64,000 bases of DNA from Gyromitra esculenta (GCA_038503075.1 JBCAML010000022.1:1178001-1242000), one strand, 5' to 3'. Positions 11,401 to 24,932 are shown, numbered from the stretch's first letter. Made by a program: numbers and translations. Notes: generated by a model not told the origin, from the letters alone.

Positions 11401-14382
11401 GGCTAGTTATAACTTGCAACCCCTAGCTATAGGTGCCGAGTGGCCGGCGAGCGGGGAGGGGCACTCGCCGAGCAGGCAAGAACCAGGTTCAGTCCTGTTA
11501 CGTGGCTCTATTCCAGAGCAACAGCAGCGGAAAGAACGGATGCAGCGTAAAAGCACACGGACGAGGCCGCAAGGTAAATACCAACTGGGTAACCGAATTT
11601 GATAGGCGAGTCAACGTCTTAATTTTGCAGGGGTCTAGCAAATGGTAGATACTGCGTCAATTGATGAGGATTACACCAAGATGTTGAAATAAGAAGTAGC
11701 AAGGCCAAGATAACTACCGTAGAGCCGCACTGGTGAAGGTGGGGACGAATACACACCTACTTACATGGTTCTGATTAGTCATAGGTATGATGATGACCGG
11801 AAAAGCAACTTCTACTGTGCTTCTTTGAATTCAAATATCCACCAACGCAGCCTTTTTGAAACTCTGTAGCACTTACGTTAATTCGTTGGTATCCTCCACG
11901 GAGCGAAATATGGATCTCCTGCCTGATATCGGCCCGTTGCTTAATAACTGAGGACTATAGCCCTCGACCTACTATCCAATTATCGTAAAGTATTTAGCGA
12001 GTTGTGTGGCAAAAACTGTGCTTCTAAGATCCTAGATCTTATATCCTTGTAAGAAAATCTAACGCGGTCCCCGCTTTCCCCAGCCAGTATTGCGTTTCCA
12101 TAGAGAGCTCTATTAATTTTCTGCAGGCTTTGAGGTACGCCAAAGCGCTTCTAGGTGTTACCTAAAGGTTCCAAATCTGGTTGTGCTTTTACAAATTTTA
12201 ATATTTCCTAATCTGTCAGCTCTATAGGCCGGGGACCAATATCCTTTTAGCTTCGTATCAACGCTACACGTGGTAGCTATAGGTTACCGATAATCGCGCA
12301 CACTCTTACAGCGAGCTTCCGATACCGTAGTATTTGGCGAAATTCGTTCCGGTGCGAGTAGGTAAAATATGCATAGGATATGTTGACTTTCCATGATTTT
12401 CCGCCAAAAGCACCCCAGAGACATCATAAACGTGGAGTATTAACAGATTACATGCATGTCTTACCTACTAGCGCCGGAACGAATTTCACCAAATACTACG
12501 GTATCTTGGTTTTTTTTTTCAGCTATTGCTCACGGTAAATTCCTTTGATACCTATTTACTTCACTTGTTTTAATTTACAGTATGATTCGCACTCTATTTA
12601 GCTTTTATTAGATCTACCTATTGCATGTACAATTCCGTGCAGAAATCTTGCAGCCTAACGCTCAACACTACAACTGGCTGAAGAGAATCTGACTTTTAGA
12701 GGTGGATCAGCCGCTGTGCCTGGACAACTGCTCCGAGGATGAGTTTACCGCTTTTGTCATTGGTTATCAGATTTGCTCGTCGCCCTATAAACTATGCTTG
12801 AAGAATTGCTGTCGGGGTCTCCCGGGGGGCTATCTGAAGGGCTCAGGTATTGAAGCGTTCTAAGAGGCTTCAAAGGAGACGGTAATAGTTATACGCATTG
12901 TTGAATCGCGCTATGAAGCTTCCCGATAAGAAGAGTAACTGGTATTATACGGGCGCCGGACAATATAAATTATATTTGCTAAAAAATCCATTTGTCTCGT
13001 GATACTGCCCGTATCTCGCTATTGGCAAATGTCTAGATATCCAAAGATTGGCAGTTGGAAAATATATCCTAATGCAGCGGTGGCTATGAAAGTGCCCTAA
13101 GTATACCTGCACAGAAGAGAGCAGTTTTAGTCGTCGGCGGTACGGTTAAAGCCCAAGGCTTCTTCAAGAAGCTCTAGCTAGCACAGGAACTGAAAAAGAA
13201 ATTCTAGATTCCTGACAGACCGTTGAACCCGTCAGCCGTACTCGGCATTTGACACCTTGGTCCGTGCTATTTCCAGGCAACCTTATCCCCTCATCATCCA
13301 GCCTCACTCGGCTGTACCCATGATTAGGTAGTTCTGACAGAAGACGGATACCTAGTTTTTTTTGCTCTGTAGCTTAGTGATGCTTACCGATAACTGGCGA
13401 TTAACGCAAAATTTTCGCTTAATGTTGTTATGATGAGTGATCTTGGGGAAATCGAGAAAACGGCCGAAAAACGAGGGTGCCGTTCAGCCCTTCGAGACAA
13501 ATCAACTCCAATGGTTCCCAGGATTTCTGCCACATACATACAAGCTGAACCCCAAAGCTGCAAGCCGTCTGGTGTGGGGTAACCCAAAAGGTGAGCTGTC
13601 AAGGAACGATGGCGCCCTGACCGCCAGATACTGGTACTTTTAAAAACGCCGGGTACAATAAGTACTGTACTCGCTTATGTATTGGGACTTGGCAGGGGTG
13701 GATATGTTAATGGGTACCCGTTCGCTGTCCTATTACTATAACCCTGACGCAAGCACAAACACAGCATTATGCCTCATCACACCATGAAGCCTTGTGCGGG
13801 AAGATGGGTCTGTATTCGGGCCGTGGGTTTGACCGGTAAAGCAGCTTCCGGTGAGGTTTTCTGTAACGTTACATGTACTCTTGCGATTGAACCGCCCCCC
13901 CTCACTTGTTGGACACAACCGCAACATATGATGACAGCCGCTGCTTGAAAAATTAGTGAGAGGCAGTGTTTCAGACAAGAGCAAAGTTGGTTGGACAGGC
14001 TCTAAGGTTCTGAGGCTCTTCTGAACCCAGCCAGCTACGTTATAGTAGGATTATTAATGTTAGCAAGGATTAACTAATTGGTGAGTTGAATGATCGCCAA
14101 GCCTAGCCCGATCCACAATTCTTATTTTAACTTTGACACATAGCCATTGGGCAGCCGTTATTTCACAATAAGGGGTTACTAGATTGGTAATATGACAGGT
14201 TATTTCGTTCTAAGGTTCACATTGAGAGATTCCAAAGGGTTTTTAACAAATGCATTATATTATAGAAGACTAGCGTAGTGCCAAATATCTTCAACAAAAT
14301 TAAAAAAGAAACATTCGTATCGCTATCATTAACATTAAGGAAACATCATAGGCCCAGCTGACTCCCAATATCAAAGCTGGCT
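8415..14382. other. Long gene-free AT-rich tract
   Basis: About 6 kb with no reading frame I can support. All frames here are short and unlike known proteins. It contains the inverted-repeat element at 12322-12504, a small GC-rich hairpin near 11448-11470 (GGCGAG...CTCGCC), and otherwise TA-rich sequence consistent with decayed transposon DNA. Confidence 0.55.
12322..12504. mobile_element. MITE-like inverted-repeat element, short decayed copy
   Basis: Arms of about 31 bases, starting ATACCGTAGTATTTGGCGAA on the left and mirrored at the right end, differ at only two positions, both C/T transitions. The interior shares a block (GACTTTCCATGATTTTCCGC, 12386-12405) with a longer relative at about 58868-59228. 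This copy is shorter and more AT-rich, as expected for a RIP-mutated deletion derivative. Confidence 0.7.
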
Positions 14383-15512
14383 CTAGATCAACAAAGCAAC
14401 CGCGGCACACGCGGTACCAATAATAGCCATCATGTTAATTGCTTTACCTACTGATCCGGCCCCAGTGAACTGAACAGGTCCCGTAAAGCATGGTGGTGGA
14501 GAAGATAGAGGGGTGATAGGCTAAGAATGTTAGCAAAATTTTAGCTAGCGGAGATCTGATGATACATACTTTCTCAATGCCGTGAACCACGCCGTTTGAA
14601 ACAATCGAATCGAGTTGCACAAGATGGACGCAGTTGGCATAATATACGCCATTTGTGACAGTAATGTAGATATTGTTACCATCGTTAGCCTTGAGTATGT
14701 TGCCGTCCTGAAGTGAGGGCGAGTAGAGTGCCGGTCCCCCAACTACATGGTACTGAACAGACGCTGCACTTAGTGTCGATTGGTTCGTGAATCCTGAGTT
14801 GACGGGTGCGAAGACTGTGATATTGCTTAGAGCATGGTATGTGCTCGCGAGATTTGCGGCATTGATGGAGTCCAAGAATTTAGTGGCACCGATGTATGGT
14901 AGAGTATTTGTGACGGGTTGTGGGTGTGTGAAGAGACTTTGGTTGGGTTAGAGAGTGTCTATTGAACTTATTTTGAGGATAAACTCACGCATCAACGACC
15001 TGAATAAGACCCTGAGTACACTGTATATCTCCAAACAGAATTTGTGTTGTCTTTCCAAGACCTGTATAGACCGAAACGCCTGTACCCTTTGGAGCTGTTG
15101 CATTGAATGGAACTTGACGTTTCTGAGTGCTAGAACCAGTGCTAGAACCAGAACCACCCGTCACAAAGACCGCACCACCGTTTGAGGCCGAGGCCCTCCT
15201 CGCGTTATTGACGGCATTGACGCCCTTTTCGGTCATATACTGGCTGTTGGCGGTCTGTTCGGCGGTGGCCCGGCGGAAAACAGTTCCGTTCTGCTTGTAG
15301 TGGGCTTGCATTGCTTCATCGGAAGGTACGTATATCGTGGCTTCGTTGAGGCCGGCGTAATAGGCATAAACATCTGGATTTGCATCCAAAAATTGTCCAA
15401 AAAGCCCTATGTCTGGTGTCTGTTTACAGACTTCCTTGATATCACGAAAGGCGCCGAGAACTGGAGTGGCAATGAATGCAATTGAAGCGAGAAGCGTGAT
15501 CATTTTCGTCAT
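14383..15512 (-). CDS. GPI-anchored fasciclin (FAS1)-domain cell-surface protein
   Basis: Three exons on the minus strand, 15512-14989, 14936-14570 and 14520-14383, give 342 residues; introns are 52 and 49 bp with good branch sites. Residues 1-20 are a signal peptide (MTKMITLLASIAFIATPVLG). A first FAS1-like unit follows (GLFGQFLDANPDVYAYY, then ATIYVPSDEAM) with a Gly/Ser-rich insert. A second unit carries the FAS1 signatures YHALSNITVFAPVNSGF and SAASVQYHVVGGPALYS, and ends NGVVHGIEK. The last exon codes a Ser/Pro stretch and a hydrophobic tail (AIIGTACAAVALLI) ending at the stop, the layout of a GPI-anchor signal. FAS1 proteins act in cell adhesion and wall organisation. It stands alone between two gene-free tracts. 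Family is confident; role is inferred. Confidence 0.88.
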
Positions 15513-16894
15513 TATGAGTATGGGACGAAACGGGCTATTATGGGAGAAGTAGGGGAAGGAGGATGTTGCCTGGGGATTTAGCTCCTAAGTTCGATTTTCC
15601 TGGGAGGTATCCACTGCATTTAAAGAAAACGGTACATTATAGAACTCGAGTGATATCCCGCTGCGCACACCTGCAAGATCCCGTCATAGCGTAAGTGCCA
15701 ATAGGTACCCCAGCCATTATCAGCCATACCAGAAATCCATACGGCTGAGGGATTCTAACCTTTGCAGACGTCTTGCAGATGACGTGTCGACTTATTAGAA
15801 TCCGCAATAGGATAACGCAAATTGCTCAAAAAGACAACATGCAGGTGATCGCAGTTTTAAGGCGATAGCTGTAGGCCTTATTAATCGAATCGCAAGAGTA
15901 TGAACTTGGGGAATCTCGAATGGGAGAAAAGCTTGTCAACGATGATTGAAGCGGGTGGCTTTTGGGCCTGCATACCCTTTTTTTTGGAAGCGATAGCTAT
16001 GTAATTGGGGCCTCTGCGTAAACAAATCCACCTTGGAATCCTGGTAAACTAATTGGTGTTGATCAGCACCTGATCGGGTTACAGCTAGTTCTAGTTAGGT
16101 AGACAGCTGGGGCTGAGACACTACAACACATCTGTGCCGCTCCCCCAGAAATAGGAAATAAAGCAAAACTATCTGCTACCATCGTACTACCTTTTGATTT
16201 GAGAAAGTCTGTCATTCCTGTTTACTGGGGCTGGGCATTCGTCACGCCATCGACTGCCCTCGTAGTGTAAAGCAGAATTGGACATAGCCAGGATAGCAGT
16301 GCCCGAAAAGTGCATAAAAGTTACTATCCACTACAGACCGTTGCTACAGAACTTGAGAGGGCGCCGAGGGCTTGGAGCAGTATTTAATGGTCTCGTTATC
16401 TGCACTTAGCGTACTATGCAAGTATTTAATCAACCAGTAAACGAAACTTGTCCACCATGCTCTAACAGCTTTATTGGCTAGATCTTGATTCTCTTATTCA
16501 TAAAGGGCCTACATAGTCTGCCGAGATTTTTATCATGGGCTTGGTCCACCTAGCCGCTGAGTCTATGGCTTTGACTGGGGAGGAAAGGTAGCCTGTTTTA
16601 AAACCCTCGACCAGATACAAGCACAGTTAGCACTTAACAACCCAAATTGGAATCGTCCTATTTGAAAATTAAATAAGTGAAGGAAGCAATTCTCAGCACC
16701 CTAAAACACTTTAAAGTCGAGCTTCAAAGCCAAGTGTAACCACTCAGCCTGAGCTGTAGCTGCTGCGACTGATGTTTGTGAGGCTAAACCCTAAGGCAGC
16801 CTTACTGAGGTGTGGAATTAAGGCTGTACAAGAGATAGCCGCAAACAACGCAAAGAGAAAATTTAGATTTTATGACCAACTTCCCTACTATCAC

Positions 16895-17116
16895 TACCGT
16901 ATAATTTCGGTCGTAAGGAACGGGGTCGGACTGAGACAGCAGGATAAAATTGTATTCAGACTGGCTGAGGCTCAACTACAACCAGTGAACAAACTCTCCA
17001 AGACCGAGCCAGCAACCTAAACAGTATGAATCCTGTCACCTCGACCAATAATATCACAATATTCTCCTGTAGTCTCGGGCCGATCTCGTTCCTTGTGACC
17101 GAGTTTATACGGTATA
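16895..17116. repeat. Diverged inverted repeat, about 220 bp
   Basis: The left arm reads TACCGTATAATTTCGGTCGT and continues to about 16985; the right arm, read on the minus strand from 17116, begins TACCGTATAAACTCGGTCAC. The arms stay aligned for about 90 bases, with mismatches dominated by G/A and C/T changes. This fits an old palindromic element hit by RIP. No coding content is seen. Confidence 0.6.
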
Positions 17117-19014
17117 TGCCAAGCAATATTTCTTCCCATAAATAAACCAATCGTCATCCGTGTAGACTGCTGTAGGCCAAAATCCGGATGTTAAGAAATG
17201 CCAAGTATTCTCTCGCTGCTGATTGGAAGGTCTACGGTTGGGGTAAAAATCAACGAGCAACAGCCCATCAGAGTTCGAGGAAGAGATGAGATCTAAGATT
17301 GCAGATCAAAGCAGACAGAAGTGAAAAAAAAGTTCACTTTGGTCACTTGTAGTCCCAATTAGGGCAAAAATTGAATTCTAAGATACCAGAAGCATTTCGG
17401 ATCTGCTATAATAATTTCCCTTTCACTCGATCCGTGATCATAAGACCCATTATTCGCTGGTGCTTTAAGCCTGTTATCCAAACTAATTTAGGCGCTATTA
17501 CGCGAAAAAGTATGGTATCCTACTGGCTGGTAACACGGCTGCTGGGCCTGCACTTTCGATCCTCGTGTCTCGATTTGTTTTGTTTTTTTACAGATTAGCA
17601 TGTTGTGGAAGGATATTGATTACATGTAGTTTTTAGTTACCCACATTGTCACGGGCATAGTGAATTATGAAGTAAAAGCAGAGGATGTATGGAACCACGG
17701 TAATTCGAATTCTTGTGCGCTCTTACGGTTTTCTTTTGTCAGGACTAGGTAAGCTCGTTGGCATAGGTTGCGTCCTTGAAACATAAAAATGATGAGCATG
17801 CGCATGCGCGCGAAGAGTGAAATAACTGGGTCTAGAGTATGTCAACATCGTAGTTACTCCTAGCTAGCTGATTGTTGGCAGGGTCGCGTGAAACAGGACC
17901 CCACGAAGGCCACCATCACGCTTCTCACGGCTCATACTCGTCAGTAGAGAGAATATTCAGTTCTCTGTCTCTACTTGCTATCATGGTGTCTCGTGAGGAG
18001 ATGATAAGTCGCAATAATCAGAAATGGAGGCTAGTTCGTGATCGAGGTTAGCATTAGAATTTCAAATAGGACGGTCTTGTCACCACGTTAGCTGATAAGA
18101 CAAGCTAGCGCTGTTATTGTAATTTCCGCAAATTTTAGGTAAGCTCCAAGGGGATACAAGACAGAGCTAGAATAAAATTATCTGCCTCAAGAAACAGCTT
18201 TTGATGATGTATAAGGATATCCTGTAGGCTTAAATTTTGTGATAATGGATTTCTAGTACATATCCTTAAAGCTTTGTGCTAACCGTCGCGTCTAGCTATA
18301 GTAGACGTACATATATTATTATATAGTTCATAGGATATGAGGTTCTTTACCAAGCTGCGACCATATTATCTAGGTAAATTAGACACGCTGTAACAGGGAG
18401 AAATGTGCATAATGCGCATCAGTCGTCACGGAAAAATGAAAAATACAATTGAATCATACAAGTTTATACCTTTCCTATCCTTGCATCCCGAAATTCCATG
18501 GCTCCAGCTGTTCCAGCACCTGCCAATGCGCATTCCACCCTGTTCCAACGGGTTGAATTTACCTAGATAATACAGTAGTTTAGTATTCTGCTGGGGGGAC
18601 GCCGAGACCTTGGAATATCTGACTAGCTGCATGCGCATGTCTTAAACCTTTCGTGCTCACTAGTCGCAGATATTAGTCTATCAGAAATTTAGGGAAAAAA
18701 AGAAGAAAAAAACCTCGTTTGCAGTGGGTTTGACTAAGTTGATCGGCCCCTGTAATCGCAGACTATTGAGTGAATCCATTAGTGATTTGGCTAGGCGAGC
18801 TCTTAAACGGCACTCTATGCTAGTTCGATCGGGTTAGAATCAGGGTTCCAGATAGACAGAACTTAAGGTCTTATACATACGTATACGTGCACGTGTATAA
18901 CCGCATAAAAACTGATACCGGATTTTCAGAAATCCCAGAAACCCAGCGCAGCATATTATAGAGGGAATAGTAAAAAATTGCGATTCAGTCGTCCGACCTT
19001 ATACTCGCACACCA

Positions 19015-19126
19015 CATGAAGAACCTGAAAATGCATGTTCTAGATAGAGGTTTTTGATTGGCTGGATCTAGCTATATCGACTTACTGATTGGTCGGCCTG
19101 GTACGCTTGTTTTCAGGTTCTTCATG
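19015..19126. mobile_element. MITE-like element, second copy of the 7061 family
   Basis: A perfect 17-base inverted repeat, CATGAAGAACCTGAAAA and its reverse complement, bounds a 112-bp element. The end sequence matches the element at 7061-7160, while the interiors share little. Confidence 0.7.
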
Positions 19127-19721
19127 ATGTATCCGAGTAACTGTATGCCCGTAGCTCGGGCGGCTCTTTGACTTCCTAGTTCTCTTACCGTAGATCCAGA
19201 GACTTACCATCTATGAAGCGTGATTAAGGCATAGATCTTAAATTGGAGGATTAATTATATTAAGAACTTAGCATTAATAAGTATTTGCTTAAGGCTAATT
19301 TAAACCCTAAGTTGAGGAAAAATAAGGGTTTGAGAGATGCTGGATGATGAGTAGCTGCATCGAAAATTAGACTTAAAGTAAGATCTAGATTGAAGTTAGC
19401 ACTCTCGATAATTGGCTCTATTTTTTATGTTGTGTCCGCCCGGCAACCGGCACCGGGATCCGAGATGTTCATCCAAATCAGTATTGCATCCAAACTTATT
19501 CCATGTACAGGGATAAGTGATTGAATAGTTACCTATTGCGACTATTAGGGTCTCGGTCTTGGGTATCCGATCATCTTCCCCCGTACACATGTCCCGAATG
19601 TGTTGTCTTGCTCGGTGTATGCAAAGGAGCCCAATATTAGACAATTGCCGCTCACATAAAAGTTAGCCTGTGATCAGATGTGACCAGCCTATGAACCAAG
19701 AATCTTGATATCCCACTTGTA

Positions 19722-19837
19722 AGCAGGCATACGAACCAGAAAACATGGGGTGTGTGGCTTTGTACGCTGTGGCATTAGGCACAGATTCCGTAGCATACAA
19801 AGCCACACCCCCATGCCTTCTGGTTCGTATGCCTGCT
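19722..19837. repeat. Near-perfect foldback (hairpin) element, 116 bp
   Basis: Arms of about 47 bases start AGCAGGCATACGAACCAGAA and pair almost completely; the mismatches are transitions plus one indel. The loop is about 22 bases. The inner arm (GGTGTGTGGCTTTGTA) is shared with the foldback at 47858-47995. The right end is followed by a partial repeat of TATGCCTGCTAA. Confidence 0.75.
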
Positions 19838-21214
19838 AAGTATGCCTGCTAACAAGTACAATCCTAGCAAATTCTCGCCCAGTGTTTTAGAAAAAGAATC
19901 ACCTATCAATCAGGTTCAAGCAGCAACCAGCTCTTCTCCAGTGTATCAACGGAATCGCGATTTGTCTGGAGAAAGACTCATCCTTTTGGTAATAAGTGGA
20001 TAATTTATGATTGGTGTTCGGCTGAACGCATGTAGCTATCAAGTCCGACCTGTTATCCTCAAGTATAAAGTTATCACAGCCTGAAACCCCATTTGTGCCG
20101 TACGGATTCAGAGGTAATAGGCTAGACTAGACTGAGACAACTACAAGGCAACTATATTTACTATTCGAGTTGGACTTGATCTCTGCAGATTGAGTTTGCG
20201 GCTCAACACCGATCTAACCAGTCAGGACATGATATTTTCCTGCTGCCTTAGCCTGTTCATTATTTCTGGGTTTATATGTTGCTGGTACCTATGGTACTCT
20301 ACCAACGACCCCGAGCTGATACCTAGTTCCTATAGCCCTCCGGGGCTTGGGTACATCACTTGGAACCTAGTATGTATACTAGCTTTGGTTTTGATATGTG
20401 GGTGAGCTGCTTGTGCGTCCCACCCACTTTTCTGAGCAGCTCGTTTCCTTCCAATCAATTCCTCAAGTCTTCACACCCTCAAGTCTTTACTCCCTCCAGT
20501 CATAACGCCCTCTAGATCAAAAAAAATTCCTACACGTGTGGGGGCCTCGTGCTTCGCACAACCCATTCAGCCTCTAAAATTCTGGAGATATCAATCGGAG
20601 TTCTAGACAAATCCCCGCATAGAGTAAGTACTTGGAGAAACAGTCAGTCGATCGTTTGGTTGATAATTAGTTTTTCTCAAGCCCCTCTTCTACTAACAGT
20701 CTTCAGCTAAAATTTTGGCACGCGAGTTGGTGGACAACTCAATCAGAGTGGCGAATATTCTGTGGGGCATGAGGCACACTCTGCAGCCTCAATCAAACGG
20801 TCGAGTGAACGCAGCAGACGAGGCTTTTTCTTTTGTTTTTCCCCCCATCTCACTATCTTCATTGTTTTTGTTAAATCATATTTTTGCCAGCTAAACACAT
20901 GCATGAGGCGATACAAAGTTTAGAATGCCTAAGACCCATCAGTGTAAATACTAGATATCTTTCCACTCATTGTAGGTCTATTCAAAATTTTGCGGCAATC
21001 ACCTCAGCCGGAGGCCCTGCAGACGCACAATCTATATCGACAACCTTTCACTCCTGCTCCATTTTTATCAAAGGACCTACACCTCATATACGCCGGTGAT
21101 TTAGAAGACTTCTCCGAGTAAGTGGAAATCCACATGTATGAGTTCGAGTTTCTATCTCTAACTATTTGTAGTTTTCAAAGCTGAGGTTGTGCCTCTCACA
21201 TACCCATTTCAGCC

Positions 21215-23510
21215 ATGAATACCTTCGCCGATCCGCACACGACCACCTATCTTACAAGGTCCATCTTTACGATGCCTAAGGATACAGGTGGCAAACTCGC
21301 CATAGCTGTGACCACGAAAGAATACTCTTACCTCAACTCTGCCTATACAATTCTTATTACTGGAATTGTCGCTTTTGCCTGGGAGATTGTCGTCTTCTTC
21401 GTTCTTATGTACTATCCGACCGAAAGGTGGCCTCGAAAAAGCAGCCAAAAGGAAAAAGACGGCGTTTTCACCGAAAATGTAGAGGCGCCACGTGATGAAG
21501 TCCCTTCCAACCCCAACGTATACGTACCACCGCCCCAATACACAGACGAAGAGCTACTCAAGGTCCGTAAACGAAAGGCCAATAGATATATCGCCCTGAT
21601 ATCAATCTGGAATTCCGCCGATCCGTGGAGTGCTATATGGTTGCTCCTTGAGCACACTTTCTCCATGTTTTTCGATGCCGGAGACCCAACGACAGCCACT
21701 TTCAATCTTTTTGTTATATTTGCTGCGTTTATAGTAGGAGTGGGCACTATTGGTGCTGGTACAATAATTCCATCATTTCTTCAGATAGGCAACGTTGCCC
21801 CGCCTAAACCTGGAAGCATTTTCTACGCAATCGCATCCGTAGATCAAGCTCTTGCTGTAGCGCAAGGCATAGAAATTCAACAAATGAGGGCGCCAGCAAC
21901 CCAGAGAGCCATGGGTACCGTCGAGTCTGCAAGGACTGAGCTGAAACAAAGAGTCACAATCTCTCCCAGGACAAAGATGCCTTGGAAAGGACCGGGCAAC
22001 GAAACCATCGAACGGATCACGTACGAATACAAAATAACGGGCTTAGACTTTGGCCTACAGCTTGCGCATGCTGATGAATTTGTCGTGAATGTTAAAGGGG
22101 CCTGCACACTGGAGTATGGATGGTTTGACCCAACGGTTTCGGACGACATGAATGACGTATATAATGTCTTCGGCACCCAGGTATATGTCCTCACGGGTGA
22201 AATCGCAAGGCCTCCAGGCGGAAGCATCAGCCTAGATACGAGTGATCAAAGTGGCTTCTCGGGGGCAAACAGATCATATGCCATCATCCCTGATACTGTT
22301 GCGCGTGGAAGTACTACGGAAGGGGTTGATCCATGGTACTTGACATATCTGCTTACTTGTACCGGCTGTAGTGGGTATGCAGTGGCAAGAGCGCGACCAG
22401 TACTCTCCTGTTGGCAACAAGACATTTGGTCCTATCAAGGGCATAATGCCTCATCAATTCTAAAGCTAGGCGACCTCCCTGGGCTAGATCTTCCTGACCC
22501 GATTAAGAATGAAATAATTCCATCTCGTCTGACCTCTCCTATGATAGAAGATATTGCATCTCAGCTGGGAAATTCGATTCTTGTTTCGTCCACAGGCAGT
22601 ATAGGCGGAAATTTCAATGCAAAAATATCTAGCTACGCTATTGACTTCGAACGCCTAATTCTTGCATCATATGTCGCATCGCAAAACATCTTCCTAGACA
22701 CCACGCTGATAAATCCTGACAACACGTATGGACTCAACAACAGCGCCATTGGAGCCTCTGGCAAACCTCAGCCAGGCGTTAACAAATTCGTGATCAGAGG
22801 GAATGACATTGTAACTTTATCTCCTCAAGTTTTGATCTTCGTTCCGCTTCTCTGGGCGTTCCTTTGGATATTACGAGGTGCCTTCGCGTGGTCGAGATCT
22901 GCCCACAGAAACAGCGGGAAACTGTCTCGATTGACCTTACGAGCGGTCGCTCTTCAACCCGTGCAATTGTACAGACTCCTAGACGAAATATTGTGTGGAT
23001 TCCGGGACGACTGGACGAATAGAAGAGGGCATTTGCCTTATATCGTGGAACCTCGTCCGCTCTACAGCGAGGTAGTCAACGCTAACCGGGACCGAAAACT
23101 CCCGATAGTCGAAGAGCGCGAAATGAGCGAAGAAGAGATTTCCCGGGAAGAGATAGCTGGTCCAGTGCTCAGTGCTCCACCTCGCCAATATCCTTTGTTC
23201 ATTGCGCCAAAAGTAGTGAAAGAGATCGACGATAGGTATCATCTCAGGTTTACGGGCCCGATGCCTCATGACCCGCATAGAAAAGTGCATTTGGACAAGG
23301 GACAAATTGAGGGATGGTCGTGGCGGCAGGACCATGGGGGACGGCGTTCGGTGGTTGCTGATAATCCGAATGGTAAGTTTCTATTCTTCCATATATATAC
23401 TCCATAGTGTTGTTTTTTTCTGACGTATCCCAGATGCTCCACCCCCTGAACAAGATACAAGTGCACTTGGTTGGTTCAAGAAACTTACTGGGTTCGGCGG
23501 AGGCGATTGA
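21215..23510 (+). CDS. Large orphan membrane protein with extracytoplasmic domain
   Basis: Two exons, 21215-23372 and 23434-23510, give 744 residues. The 61-bp intron has a GTAAGT donor, a TGAC branch and a CCCAG acceptor. Splicing replaces a short read-through end with DAPPPEQDTSALGWFKK and a Gly-rich finish, which looks genuine. Hydrophobic helices are seen near residues 42-66, about 165-190 (FNLFVIFAAFIVGVGTIGAG) and about 570-595 (VLIFVPLLWAFLWILRGAFAW). Between the second and third lies a roughly 370-residue hydrophilic domain with paired cysteines (LTCTGCSG) and several N-glycosylation sequons, so it probably faces outside or a lumen. The C-terminal 150 residues are charged and probably cytoplasmic. 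I recognise no named family; similar multi-span proteins of unknown function are common in filamentous ascomycetes. Confidence concerns the gene model, not function. Confidence 0.8.
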
Positions 23511-24784
23511 GACGGGCGAACATTGGGAACTTATGTAGGAGATCGATTGTATTGTTTTTTTTTTCTTTTCCCCCTTTCATTTTTCAATATCAGCATCAAT
23601 TGTATGTTAGCTGTGCATGTGACAATTCGGTGGAGGTGATACCCATTCATGATGTTATGTATATTTCAGCGGTTGGAGTTCTTTTCTGTTTTCTTTTCTT
23701 TTCAGCATGACGGTCATTTACGAGAAAACGAATTCCAATGTTTTATGAAGTCAGTCAAATCATTCAAATCCGTTAAGAGGCGCACAGCCAACCTTATCAT
23801 AACCCTATTCAGCAGTAAATAGCTAGAATTATAGCCAAGATAGCAAGTAGATAGATATCTCTACTGTGGAGTACCGATTAGATCTCCCTTAGACAGACCG
23901 GGAGTATAAGGTACATCTATGATCAGCTAGAGTGAATACAGAAGAGAAGTATCAAAGGCTTATAAGATTTTTCGGGCGGTCCTGGGAGCTGAGCAGTCTA
24001 AATAGGGACAGCACGGGCTAGGCAAAAAAAAAACGGCTTAGGTTTTCAATCTAGTACATTTTGCCCAACCATCATAATTGCTTCCACTTCCACGCAGACA
24101 GGACCACGAAAATGGGATATAGTCCACATGTTCTATGAGATCCCGATGCATGCAGGTACGTATGTTTCTACCTCGCATAAATGTTCCAGCTCACATATCG
24201 TTGAACCGCGGTAACGGGCTAGCCCTAGGGAATGGTTGGCCTTGGTCTCACCGATATCGCATTGCCCACTGTCCGGGCACGGAAGCAGGCGCAAAGCTGC
24301 ATGTAAGTCAAACAGAACGGCTTCGTGCAACGACTAATCCGTCGGCAAAGTTACGCAAGCTGTGGCACTGCAAGCCTCTGCTGCAGCTTGAGTTTATGAG
24401 TAATATGGTGGGGAGACCCGAAAACTGGACATGATCAAAACTCAACTCCCATCTTCAAAATTAACCCTGAGGGATGAACGCAAAAAAAAAAAAGCAATAC
24501 GCACCGTTTAGTGCTGGGTGTGACGTCGACTAACCGCTGCTAGGTGGGGGAAGGCCTTCTCTACTACGTATACGTGTAGTCATCGAATAGAGAGATCAAA
24601 TCAAGGGCAAGAATTTCAATTGTCTCAGAGGAGATACGCAGCCTTATATATTATTAGAAGAATAAGCACGAAGATCAACTATTCGATTCTTTAGAGGTAT
24701 CTCAAATGCGTATATTCGCGTACCTATTGAATTAACGAATACATTAAATTAAATGCGTATGTTGGAGATGCTTCCTAACAGGGG

Positions 24785-24931
24785 TGGTGCCTCCTCAGGT
24801 GTGGCCTCGGAGTCGGAACTTATTGAGAGACAGGCACCCGAGAGAGATATCTAGATAGGGGCCATATATATACCCATCCCTAGCAAGCAATAGAGTCTTC
24901 TATTCCTCCCTACGTGCCCCGATATACAACA
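24785..24931 (+). repeat. R1 interspersed repeat, copy 1 (AT-shifted)
   Basis: Starts GGTGCCTCCTCAGGTGTGG and ends in TCCTCCCTACGTGCCCC. It aligns along its length with 25476-25661 (opposite strand) and 61558-61712. Where it differs it mostly has T or A in place of C or G, consistent with RIP. Confidence 0.65.
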
Positions 24932-24932
24932 G

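Larger units (their letters stand above)
15513..21214. other. Long gene-free tract rich in foldback elements
   Basis: About 5.7 kb with no supported gene. It holds the large diverged inverted repeat at 16895-17116, a MITE at 19015-19126 and the foldback at 19722-19837. The last few hundred bases, with pyrimidine-rich stretches, are presumably the promoter and leader of the gene at 21215. The 71-codon hydrophobic frame at 20190-20405 is not supported by anything else. Confidence 0.5.
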
